Shown: piece by piece, positions 44,791-53,145 of the stretch
How the letters are laid out: each line of letters begins with the position of its first letter
Numbering within the stretch: position 1 is the first letter of the stretch
Assembly: GCA_037447655.1 (NCBI GenBank)
Contig: JBBHKE010001959.1
Span: 1-53,145 of the forward strand
Source of the DNA: Zygnema cylindricum
Lineage: Eukaryota; Streptophyta; Zygnematophyceae; Zygnematales; Zygnemataceae
Reading direction: 5' to 3'
Length of the DNA: 53,145 nt
Notes under the pieces: generated by a model
Told to the model about the DNA's origin: nothing
Seen by the model: only the letters and a program-made list of their open reading frames with translations
Database searches by the model: none
Translations under genes and position numbers: made by a program

Positions 44791-45774
44791 GACGACAACG
44801 GAAAGACTTTCGAAGAGGCCCTGGAAGTAGTGACAAAACTTCTCGAGGAGTACGTAGATGTTTTTCCCACGAAGCTCCCTGAGGGCTTACCTCCGAAGCG
44901 CGAAGTAAACCACAAGATAGAGCTTGTTCCCGGAGCGGTACCCTAGGCTAATCGGATGTACAAGATGAGTTACACCGAATTGGACGAACTCAAAAAGCAA
45001 CTCGCGGAGTTGGTCAAAGCCGAAGCAATAGAATCGAGCAAGTCACCGTATGGAGCCCCCGTTCTCTTCGTGAAAAAAAAAGATGGAGGTTTTCTTATGT
45101 GTGTGGACTACCAAGCGCTAAACAAGTTAACGGTGAAGAATGCGTACCCTTTACCGAGAATAGACGAATTGTTGGATCGACTTCGAGGTGCTAAATATTT
45201 CTCGAAGATAGATTTGCGGAGCGGTTATCACCATATTAGAATTGCCGAGGAGGATGTGGAAAAGACGACGTTTAGAACTCGGTATGGCCATTTCCAATTT
45301 CGGGTAATGCCGTTCGGGTTGACCAATGCGCCGGCGACTTTTATGCATCTGATGAACTCCATCTATCGGCAATATCTGGATGCGTTTGTAATCGTCTTTC
45401 TATACGACATCTTGGTGTTTAGCCGAACGCTAAAGGATCACATAAAGCACCTACGAACGGTCCTACAAGTCCTTCAGGAAAATAAGTTGTACGCAAAGAG
45501 GAGTAAATGTGATTTTTTGAAGGAGAAAATTGATTTTCTGGGCCATGTGGTGAGCCGGGACAAAATCGCAGTGGATCCGAACAAAACGAGGGCAGTGAAG
45601 GATTGGCCGCAGCCGGTGAATATTACGGAATTACGGAGATTTCTGGGATTATGCTCCTATTATCGACGTTTTGTCGAAGGTTTCGCAAAAATCGCTGCAC
45701 CACTCACGGAATTACTCAAAAATGACGTGCCCTACGAGTGGAAATCGGCGCAAAGGGCAGATTTAACACGCTAA
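44791..45774 (+). pseudogene. Gypsy reverse transcriptase, catalytic Asp lost
   Basis: LPEGLPPKREVNHKIELVPG precedes a TAG at 44944. From 44956 the RT is open for 272 codons: [67 protein letters not shown], then [12 protein letters not shown] where VIVYLDDILVFS is expected. The first Asp of the catalytic pair is Tyr (TAC), so it should be inactive. [17 protein letters not shown], the RT-RNase H connection, follows. Confidence 0.85.
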
Positions 45775-46050
45775 AGGAGCGATTGGTTACCGCCCCTGTG
45801 TTAGCTGTTCCCGACCCGGACTTACCTTGGACAATAATTACAAACGCCAACGATACGGCTATTGGAGCGATCCTTATGCAGGATCAAGGAAAAGGCCTAC
45901 AACCCATTGCCTACGACAGTCGAAAAACCAAAGGCAGCGGAGCTTAACGGGGCCACCCATGAAAAGGAGACAATTGCGATCATCAATGCGCTGGAGGTTT
46001 GGAAATGTTACGTTCAGGGGAAGAGGATCATAGTTATTACGGATCACCAC
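45738..46050 (+). pseudogene. Gypsy RNase H fragment, frameshifted
   Basis: LVTAPVLAVPDPDLPWTI, then AIGAILMQDQGKGLQPIAY in one frame, and KAAELNGATHEKETIAIINA plus GKRIIVITDHH in another; the slip is near 45930. It is cut at 46050 by the Copia LTR. Confidence 0.75.
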
Positions 46051-46873
46051 TGTTGATATTTGTGTATTTTCTAGGTCTGTAAATAGGATAGAAAAAGGCA
46101 AAGGCAGTCTGCTTCTAACTCCCCTCTCCAAGCCCCCACACTTGTTGTAGTCATTGAATGTTAGATAGGGAGCTAGAGCCATGGCCGCCTAAGCTCTCTA
46201 GAGAAGACAGGGGGTAAATTAGGTACTCTTACCAAAATTTAGTTGTCGGACCCAGGAATTGATCGTGGTACCTGCCGTCTGTCAATCAATCATAGCCGGT
46301 AGCTTTAACCGTTTAGTCTAGCGCTGGTATTAAGACGTACATGATTTGATAATTATTTAATTAGTTACACGTAGACTTTATCATTTAACTGAAAATATAT
46401 ACGTAGTGCATAGATACAATTATATAAAGTATGAAGTACGATACGGTTACGAAATATATACCGCGCATTTTGTTTGACATCAAAAAGAATACCGCGCAAG
46501 TATTTATGACGGCTACGATTGAAATCCGGATTTGATCGGACGGCCGCGAAGGATGCCGAGATCGCGGAATAGGATTTTGGCGGTTTGCGATCACCGCCAC
46601 ATCGAATGACACGTGGCAAAACCACATTGGATTGCGGCAACTCCGGGGATTACGGAAATGAATCCCGATATGACATGTGTCGACATTTTGGCCATGTCGT
46701 ACGATGGCCGTACAGAAAGTACACCGGCACCTGTACTTTTATGTACGACACAGTATTTTAATTGGTGCCGTACTTCAGTAGATAGAGTTTTAGAGGGGGA
46801 ATAGGACTTAGAAAATTTTGGGTAGGTAGCTGCCTCTCCCAGAGAGCACCTTGTATAAATGGCAAACTTAGTA
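46051..46873 (+). mobile_element. LTR start of an internally deleted Copia (Copia-3), left copy
   Basis: Begins TGTTGATATTTGTG inside the Gypsy RNase H and matches 47771 onward to just past its TATAAATG (46854-46861). It then joins internal Copia-2-type sequence directly, so U5, primer site and gag are deleted. Confidence 0.75.
46248..46322 (-). other. tRNA-like module, antisense in LTR
   Basis: Minus strand TAGACTAAACGGTTAAAGCT (46301-46320) and GATCAATTCC (46254-46263) in a T-arm-like context. Confidence 0.45.
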
Positions 46874-47757
46874 TGGGGAAGAGAGAAAAGCACACATAAA
46901 TTCCACGAAATCAACAGTGTGCTTTTGGAGGTATAAGGGAAGTAAAGAGAGAGGAGGTACTTGAGGATGTCGAGGAGTGTAGAGTGTATGACTTAGAAAT
47001 GAGAAAGTCAGATCTAGGATCCATAAGTGAAAACGGGAAAGATAAAATTAATGAAGATAATTTTATAAATAATAGGGAAACAAAAAACTGGTCGGAAAGC
47101 GAGCCTTCAACGGATTCCGAGGAAAGGGGAGAAGTGAAACTCTAAGAGGTTTTAAAGCATAGGGGAGAAGAGAAATATTTGATTAAAGGTTTAGGGGAGA
47201 AGAAATATTTATTGGGAATTAAAATAGAAAGTGATAGTGGAAAGAATTCCATGGGAGAGAGTGAGGGAAGTTCAGAAAATGGGGTAGTTATCATGGATAA
47301 AAATATGAGTACAGAAGATGTAGATCTTATGAGGAACTTAGTGGGGACTAGTGTATTTTGGGAATATTTGGAGGTGGATGGATTTGACATCACTACTTGG
47401 TGTGATGTCGCTTGTGAAGATGTGCCTCTAAAAGGGTTATCATCCGGGTATATGTTGTAGATTGGAGATGGGGCTGGCTGTTTGGATTGCAAGAGAGAAA
47501 TCTGGATGTGTGTGGATGAAAAATTGATGAGGTGGATAAAATCTTTGCTCGGGGTTATGAAAATTGGGATGCTTAATAAAATATGTGATCAGCAAGTTCG
47601 AATGTTTATTTCAGCTCATCTAATGGACCTTCTAAAATGTGAGGGTATTGTCATAAAGGTTTATAAAACAAAAAGGAAATAGGAAAAGAAAAAAAAAAGT
47701 ATAGGGATGGAGTATTCTGGTTTTTTTTGTGTGGGAGTTGAAAGGAAAATAGACTAG
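46874..47757 (+). pseudogene. Copia-3 internal remnant (Copia-2 subfamily)
   Basis: Nucleotide homology to Copia-2 from 7338 on (GAAGAGAGAAAAG, ATTCCACGAAA, GTGCTTTTGGAGGTATAA). The main frame 47179-47460 reads LIKGLGEKKYLLGIKIESD, MDKNMSTEDVDLMRNLVGT and DGFDITTWCDVACEDVPLKG, corresponding to the 396-aa frame of Copia-2. Stops at 47143 and 47458 break it; 47482-47682 continues the tail. It shows the same RT/RNase H fusion as Copia-2. Confidence 0.65.
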
Positions 47758-47770
47758 AAAATAAGGGGAG

Positions 47771-48752
47771 TGTTGATATTTGTGTATTTTCTAGGTCTGT
47801 AAATAGGATAGAAAAAGGCAGAGGCAGTCAGCCTCTAACTCCCCTGTCCAAGCCCCCACACTTGTTGTAGTCACTGAAGGCTGGATAGGGAGCTAGAGCC
47901 ATGGCTGCCTAAGCTCTCTAGAGAAGACATGGGGTAAATTAGGTAGACTTAACAAAAGTTAGTTGACGGATCCAGGAATTGATCCTGGTCCCTGCCATTC
48001 GTAAATTTGAAGTAGCCGTTAGCTCTAGCCGTTAAGTCTATGACAAATATTACGATATATAGGGTTTGATAAATATATAAATCGTTTCATGTAGATTAAT
48101 TCGTTTAACGCCGAATAGATACTTAGCGCATAGATACAGTTTGTTTTAGTACGAAGTACAGTATGGGGACAGAACGGATACCGCGCATTTGTTTCGATAG
48201 CGAAACAAATACCGCGCGTCGAATTTCAGCGGCTATGATTATAGCCAGTTTTGATCGGACGGCCGCGATATGCGCCGCGATCACGGAAAAGGCATTTTTG
48301 GCGTTTTACGGTCTTTGCCACGTCAGATGACACGTGGCGTGATAACATTGGATTACGGGAATTCCGAAGATTACAGGAACTAATCCTGATTTGACACGTG
48401 TCGATCTTTTGGCCATGTCGTACAATGGTCGTACATAAAGTACACCGGCACCTGTACTTTTTTGTACGACACAGTAATTTGATAGGTGCCGTACTTCAGT
48501 AGATAGTGTTTTAGAGGGGGAATAGGACTTAGAAAATTTTGGGTAGGTAGCTGCCTCTCCCAGAGAGCACCCTATATAAATGGCAATTTTTGGCCAGCCA
48601 TAAATATCAATTTACTTGACCATTTTCAGTGATTCTTTTTGCTGCGGACTCAGGGGAGTCCAGGCTGCACAACGGTGTAGTCGGTCAGAGTTTTTGTCTG
48701 CCAGGGTGGTTGCATTTCTAAGGGAAAGTCAAAGTGGGTGAATGTGTCCAAA
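47771..48752 (+). mobile_element. Right LTR of Copia-3, 3' end replaced
   Basis: Starts TGTTGATATTTGTG after AAAATAAGGGGAG (47758-47770) and matches the LTRs at 46051 and 49367 up to the GTGAATGTGTCCAAAT block. At about 48752 it switches to the end of a different LTR type. Confidence 0.75.
47969..48042 (-). other. tRNA-like module, antisense in LTR
   Basis: Minus strand TAGACTTAACGGCTAGAGCT (48021-48040) and GGATCAATTCC (47975-47985) within CCAGGATCAATTCCTGG, a 5-bp stem with a 7-nt loop like a T-arm. Confidence 0.5.
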
Positions 48753-48963
48753 TTTGACCCTTCATAACTTACTGCTCATGGGAGCAAATTCATAGATTCT
48801 TTTTGCTATCGACTGAGTCTTGTCTTCACAAGGGTGAAGGTGGTCACAATTTTTGTCTGCCAAAGTGGCAGTTATTCTTTTTGAAGCACCAAGGGTCAGG
48901 GTTATCATAGGGGCTTCGTGTGAGCTGCCCATTTTGAGGACCCATTGAGGTCTCAAAAGTGTA
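48753..48963 (+). mobile_element. End of a Copia LTR of another type (Copia-4)
   Basis: CCCTTCATAACTTACTGCTC onward matches 20936-21130 of the LTR at 20107. It ends TCTCAAAAGTGTA before a primer site. Together with the preceding entry it forms a chimeric LTR with two leader blocks in a row. Confidence 0.65.
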
Positions 48964-48978
48964 GGTTATGGGCCCACC
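48964..48978 (+). other. Primer-binding site of Copia-4
   Basis: GGTTATGGGCCCACC, the half initiator tRNA-Met type as at 962 and 6243. Confidence 0.7.
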
Positions 48979-49366
48979 CTCTAGGGTGCCCATCTTTAAT
49001 GGAACTGGCTTCATATACTGGTAGAGTATAATGACAAGAGCTCTAATAGAGAAAAGGTTTTGTGGAAATAGTGAGTGGACGGGTGAGGCGTCCATCAGGT
49101 CTAGGCATCCCTCCAGGATTTGGAGGAAGCATATTCACCAGAGATGCAGATCCTTCTCCAACGGAAGAGATAAAAGAAGGTGAGGTGGTGGACAAAATAA
49201 AGGAGAAGGAGACGACCACACCTATAGCAACAAGTTCAACATTCATGTCACCTATTCGAGGAATGAGGAGAATGATATTGATACCTGGGACTATAAAAAT
49301 ATGGCGGTAAAGCGTTTCATCCAGCCCCATCTTACTTCTACCTTCCCCTTCCTAAGCAACGGCTAC
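48979..49366 (+). pseudogene. Copia-4 gag N-terminal fragment
   Basis: Reads VPIFNGTGFIYW right after the primer site, as Copia-1 does, then a TAG. Another frame (49062-49310) gives VSGRVRRPSGLGIPPGFGG and EGEVVDKIKEKETTTPIATS, equivalent to Copia-1 residues 45-100. Cut by the LTR at 49367. Confidence 0.65.
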
Positions 49367-50579
49367 TGTTGATATTTGTGTATTTTTTAGGTCTGTCAAT
49401 AGGATAGAAAACGGCAGAGGCAGTCTGCCTCTAACTCCCCTCTCCAAGCCCCCACACTTGTTGTTGCAGTGAAGGCTGGATAGGGAGCTAGAGCCATGGC
49501 TGCCTAAGCTCTCTAGAGAAGACATGGGGTAAATTAGGTAGACTTAACAAAAGTCAGTTGACGGACCCAGGAATTGATCCTTTTCCCTGCCGTCCGTCAA
49601 TTTGAACTAGCCATTAGCTCTAGCCGTTAAGTCTAGGACACATATTACGATGTATAAGGTTTGATAAATATATAAATCGTTACATGTAGATTAATTCGTT
49701 TAACGGCGAATAGATACTTAGCGCATAGATACAGTTTGTTTTAGTAAGAAGTACGGTATGGGGATAAAACGGATACCGCGCATTTGTTTCGATAGCGAAA
49801 CAAATACCGCGCGTCGAATTTCAGCGGCTAGGATTATAGCCGGTTTTGATCGGACGACCCCAATAGGCGCCACGATCACGAAAAAGGCATTTTTGGCGTT
49901 TTACGGTCTTTGCCACGTCAGATGACACGTGGCGTGATAACATTGGATTACGGGAATTCCAGAGATTAAAGGAACTAATCCTGATTTGACACGTGTCGAA
50001 TTTTTGGCCATGTCGTACAATGGTCGTACATAAAGTACACCGGCACCTGTACTTTTCTATACGACACAGAAATTTGATTGGTGCTGTACTTCAGTAGATA
50101 GAGTTTTAGAGGGGGAATAGGACTTAGAAAATTTTGGGTAGGTAGCTGCCTCTCCCAGAGAGCACTCTGTATAAATGGCAAACTTTGGCCAGCCATAACT
50201 ATCAATTTACTTGACCATTTTTAGTGATTCTTTTTGCAGCGGACTCAAGGGAGTCCACGCTACACATGGGTGTAGTCGGTCAGAGTTTTTGTCTGTTAGT
50301 GTGGCTATATTTTGAAGGGAAAGTCAAAGTGGGTGAATGTGTCCAAATCTCATATTCAAACTTTGCATTCTGTGGTGGAACTGAGCACACAGAAAGTGTT
50401 ATTTCACAGGGGTGAATATATCACATAAAGTGTTATTTCACAAGGGTGAATATATATTGGGGTTTTGACTGTCAAGGGGTCAGTCATTTGGGTTTATATC
50501 AACTTGGAGTCGGCACTATTTAGATTAGCTTCTTTTGGATCTGCTTACTCTGAGGGCCAATGGAGGTCTCAGAGTTTCA
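49367..50579 (+). mobile_element. Complete solo Copia LTR (1,213 bp)
   Basis: TGTTGATATTTG to AGAGTTTCA, TG...CA termini. Flanks GCTAC (49362-49366) and TCTAC (50580-50584) agree at 4 of 5 bases. TATAAAT at 50170-50176. ATG 50560 lies 20 nt before the end. Confidence 0.8.
49564..49637 (-). other. tRNA-like module, antisense in LTR
   Basis: Minus strand TAGACTTAACGGCTAGAGCT (49616-49635) and GGATCAATTCC (49570-49580). Confidence 0.5.
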
Positions 50580-50738
50580 TCTACCTCTCTCTCTCTCCTG
50601 AGTCTTTTGTGACTACGACAAGTATGGGGACTTGAGAGAGAGAGAGAGAGAGAATAAGTGAAGCTACGTGATTTATTTAACTCTTTTCTTTTCTAATGCA
50701 AGACCTAAAAAATACCTAAGAAATCACTAATTTCTAGA
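50580..50738 (-). mobile_element. Truncated LTR start, reverse orientation (3' LTR of Copia-5)
   Basis: On the minus strand from about 50738: TTCTAGAAATTAGTGATTTC, then CCCCATACTTGTCGTAGTC. An (AG)n run lies at 50634-50652. Only the first ~160 bp remain. Confidence 0.55.
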
Positions 50739-50754
50739 ACTCCGCCATTTAGTT

Positions 50755-51320
50755 CCCTGGTTTCTTACAAAAATGACACAAACCATTGGGAGCCCCTTGT
50801 CCAAACACATTAGTTTGATTTTTCTGCCCCCCCTCCATAATTTCTGACTGGTTTTGTGGAATCCTTGTTCCTCCAATCGGTCCCGGCTGCCAAGGCTTAC
50901 CCACAATTTCCTCCGTTTTGGATCTCTATTATATTCTCACAAACGAGAATCATCGCCACCACTGAATTCCATATCTACCTTGAGTTCGGCAAGTCCTTCA
51001 CATGTTGACTATATTCTCGACCTCATCTGGTTTCTTCATGAGCAAAGAGTTAACCTTTTCCCTTTCACTTTCTTCTTTTTTAGCACTATCTAGCTCCATG
51101 AAAAGTGTTGTGAGCTTATTACAAAAATCGAACATCTTCGCCCCTTTGTATACATATGCATTTATTTTCTGATCAACCAACTGCTGTTGCTGAATCGTTC
51201 CACTTTGGTATATCTCTATGAGAGCCACCCATACATCGGATGCCCTATCTACTTGCAAATGAGGAGATGCAAGTCCTTGAGTGACAAAGTCACTTTTACA
51301 CAAAAAGGTGAGTCCAGTAG
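50755..51320 (-). pseudogene. Copia-5 gag fragment
   Basis: Minus-strand frame from 51303: LASPHLQVDRASDVWVALIE, YQSGTIQQQQLVDQKI, YVYKGAKMFDFCNKLTTLF and LLMKKPDEVENIVNM, the middle of a Copia Gag. Downstream it decays and stops at CHFCKKP, the first half of the zinc knuckle. The N-terminal third and the primer site are deleted, so the LTR adjoins mid-gag. Confidence 0.7.
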
Positions 51321-52506
51321 TGAAACTCTGAGACCTCCATTGGCCCTCAGAGTAGGCAGATCCAAAAGAAGCTTATCTAGATAGTGCCGACTCCAAGTTG
51401 ATATAAATCCAAATGACTCACCCCTTGACAATCACAAACCAATTTTAGCTTCACTCCTGTGAAATAAGACTTTCTGTGTGCTCAGTTCCACCACTGAATG
51501 CAAAGCTAGAATATGGGTATTGGACACATTCACCCACTTTGACTTTCCTTAGAAATGCAGCCACCCTGGCAGGCAAAAAATCCTACCGACTACACCCTTG
51601 TGTAGCGTGGACTCCCAGAGTCTGGAGCAAAAAGAATCACTGAAAATGGTCAAGTAAATTGATTGTTATGAATGGTCAAAGATGACCTTTTGTACAGAAG
51701 CTCTCTCACAACGAGGGTCCTATCTACCAAATTTTTCTAAGTCCTATCTCCCTCTAAAACTCTTTCTACTGAAGTACGACACCAATTAAAATATTGTGTC
51801 GTACAGAAAAGTACAGGTGCCGGTGTACTTTTTGTACGGCCATCGTATGACATGGCCAAATTGTCGACACATGTCATATCCGGATTCGTTTCCGTAATCC
51901 CCGGAGTTGCCGCAATCCAATGTGGTTTTGCCACGTGTCATTCGATGTGGCGGTGATGGCAAACCGCCAAACTGATATTCCGCGATCTCAGCATCCTTCG
52001 CGACTGTCCGATCAAATCCGAATGTCAATCGTAGCCGTCATAAATACTTGCGCGGTATTCTTTCCGATGTCAAACAAAATGCGTGGTATTTCTTTTGTAA
52101 CCGTACCGTACTTCGTACTTTACACAACTCTTTCTATGCATTATTTATATAGTTCCCGTTAAATGAATTAGTCTAAATGTAACTATTTACATAACTATCA
52201 TACGCCATATACTCTATCGTATGACCTAGACCATTAGGATAAGGTAACCGGCTACCGCGAAATTGACATACGGTAGGTATCAGGATCAAATCTTGGCATT
52301 TCAATCTCCCTTTTAAAAAACCCAATAAAACTACTGCTTGTCTCTCTTTGGACAGCACAGTCAGCCATGGCTAACTCCTCCTCCAGTCTTCAGTGACTGC
52401 GACAAGTGTGGGGACTTGAGTGAGGAGTTAGAGGCAGGCTGTCAATATCTTCTATTTGCTTTTTATTTTGCAATCTCTAGACCTAGAAAATACTTGAATT
52501 CCAACA
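51321..52506 (-). mobile_element. 5' LTR of Copia-5 (reverse orientation, 1,186 bp)
   Basis: On the minus strand it starts TGTTGGAATTCAAG at 52506 and ends CTCAGAGTTTCA at 51321. Close to the LTR at 49367 in its middle and end. Its start abuts a retrotransposon reading frame at 52507. Flanks AGTAG and GTCGC do not form a target duplication, in line with deletion inside the element. Confidence 0.75.
52226..52296 (+). other. tRNA-like module, antisense in LTR
   Basis: In the plus strand because the LTR is reversed: TAGACCATTAGGATAAGG and GGATCAAATC (52283-52292). Confidence 0.35.
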
Positions 52507-53145
52507 GTCGCCACTATTAAATCCGAGCTTCTCAAGGCGCTTCCCTCCGATTCTTCTCGTGCCCGTCTTCTCTCTTGTGGTGGACCTGGTTCTGTGTCTT
52601 GGCTTTTTGCCACACCTATTTTGTCCACTCTCCAATTCTCACCAGCTCAATTCACCACCGCCCTTCGGTTTCGCCTTGGCCTCCCCCATCCTCCTTTACT
52701 TGGCTCTCTTGTTTGTGCATGTGGTCGTGTCTTGGGGCTCGATGGTGTCCATTTGCTTCGTTGCTCCCATGGGGGAGATTTGATCCAGGCGCACGACACT
52801 ATTCGAGACACAGTTGCCACTATCGCTTCAGAAGGGGGCTTTTCTGTGCGTCGAGAGGTTTCTCATATTATTCCCTCGCGTCGGATCGATGTTGTTTTGC
52901 TTGATGGTGCCCGTCGCATTTTCGGTGATATTGTTCTGGCGAACCCTACTTCAGCTACAGTTGTTGGTCAGGCGGCTCGACATCTTCGGGTGGCAGCTCG
53001 TGATGCTGCTAAGGCGAAGGAGCGTGATTATGCCCACCGGGACCCTATGGATGACTTTATTCTGATGGCGGTCGAGATCTTTGGTTGTTTGGGTGTTGCA
53101 CTGGACGAGTTTCTCCGTACTTGTGCTCGACGTGCTTTCGAGCGT
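52507..53145 (+). pseudogene. C-terminal part of a probable non-LTR retrotransposon protein (partial)
   Basis: Open for at least 213 codons to the window edge, without a start because the Copia-5 LTR cuts its 5' side. It contains LRFRLGLPHPPLLG, then a CCHC-like cluster (VCACGR ... GVHLLRCSHGG), then RRIDVVLLDGARRIFGDIVL, which has the Asp-X12-Asp spacing of restriction-like endonucleases, and FILMAVEIFGCLGVALDEF. Zinc cluster plus endonuclease at the C-terminus fits R2-type non-LTR elements. The RT itself is not visible. Base composition is richer in GC than the surroundings. Possible alternative: a domesticated host protein of this family. Confidence 0.5.

Larger units (their letters stand above)
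42727..46050 (+). mobile_element. Gypsy LTR retrotransposon, truncated by a Copia LTR
   Basis: 5' LTR (42727-43242), primer site (43244-43255), gag (43277-44239), protease, RT and the first part of RNase H. At 46050/46051 the RNase H frame is cut within ITDHH by a Copia LTR start. Integrase and the 3' LTR are not in the window. Protease before RT without an integrase between them, plus a TGTAAC LTR start, fit Gypsy (Ty3). Confidence 0.85.

Noticed and set aside
47969-48042. Functional tRNA gene in the LTR
   Set aside because: A-box and B-box resemble tRNA, but no acceptor stem or clear anticodon arm could be folded, so it is listed only as tRNA-like.
51321-52506. Solo LTR at this position
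   Set aside because: Flanking bases AGTAG and GTCGC do not match and gag sequence continues on its internal side, so it is treated as the 5' LTR of a deleted element.

Overview
The window is nuclear DNA from a land plant or a close streptophyte alga. It holds one recognisable host gene set in dense, mutually nested transposable elements. The evidence for the lineage is a plastid-type ATP-dependent 6-phosphofructokinase (PFK) with GT-AG introns, the plant form of the initiator-Met tRNA seen in retrotransposon primer sites, and plant-type Copia and Gypsy elements. The species cannot be named from the sequence. No bacterial operons, CRISPR arrays or intact host RNA genes were seen.

Layout. 1-9.5 kb: nested Copia elements. 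The end of one LTR (1-171) sits inside the left LTR of a nearly full-length but broken Copia (Copia-1, 172-6188). Copia-1 is itself inserted in the left LTR of an internally deleted Copia (Copia-2, 6189-9299). A reversed LTR piece follows (9300-9511). 9.5-23.5 kb: no host gene; a solo LTR, a TA-flanked MITE family (ends CACCGC), hAT-like and Harbinger-like elements with visible target duplications, and a 3' Copia fragment. 23.6-32.1 kb, minus strand: a complete 13-exon gene for plastid ATP-PFK (564 aa). 32.1-33.2 kb: its CpG-rich upstream region. 33.2-46.05 kb: a hAT-like element, then a tandem duplication with a 5,710-bp period. One copy carries a Gypsy solo LTR with a 5-bp target duplication; the other carries the Gypsy element at the same site, broken in gag-pol and interrupted in RNase H by a Copia LTR. 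46.05-52.5 kb: LTRs and pieces of further Copia elements on both strands. 52.5-53.145 kb: the C-terminal part of a probable non-LTR retrotransposon protein, cut by a Copia LTR and running off the window.

How the parts relate. PFK is the only gene with a clear host function: fructose-6-phosphate phosphorylation, probably in plastids. The Copia copies share three traits. The primer site after the LTR matches the anticodon arm of initiator tRNA-Met, as in Drosophila copia. An ATG lies exactly 20 nt before the LTR end and reads in frame through the primer site into Gag. An antisense tRNA-like A-box/B-box module lies in the 5' third of the LTRs. The DNA elements are short and lack transposase, so they would depend on enzymes encoded elsewhere.
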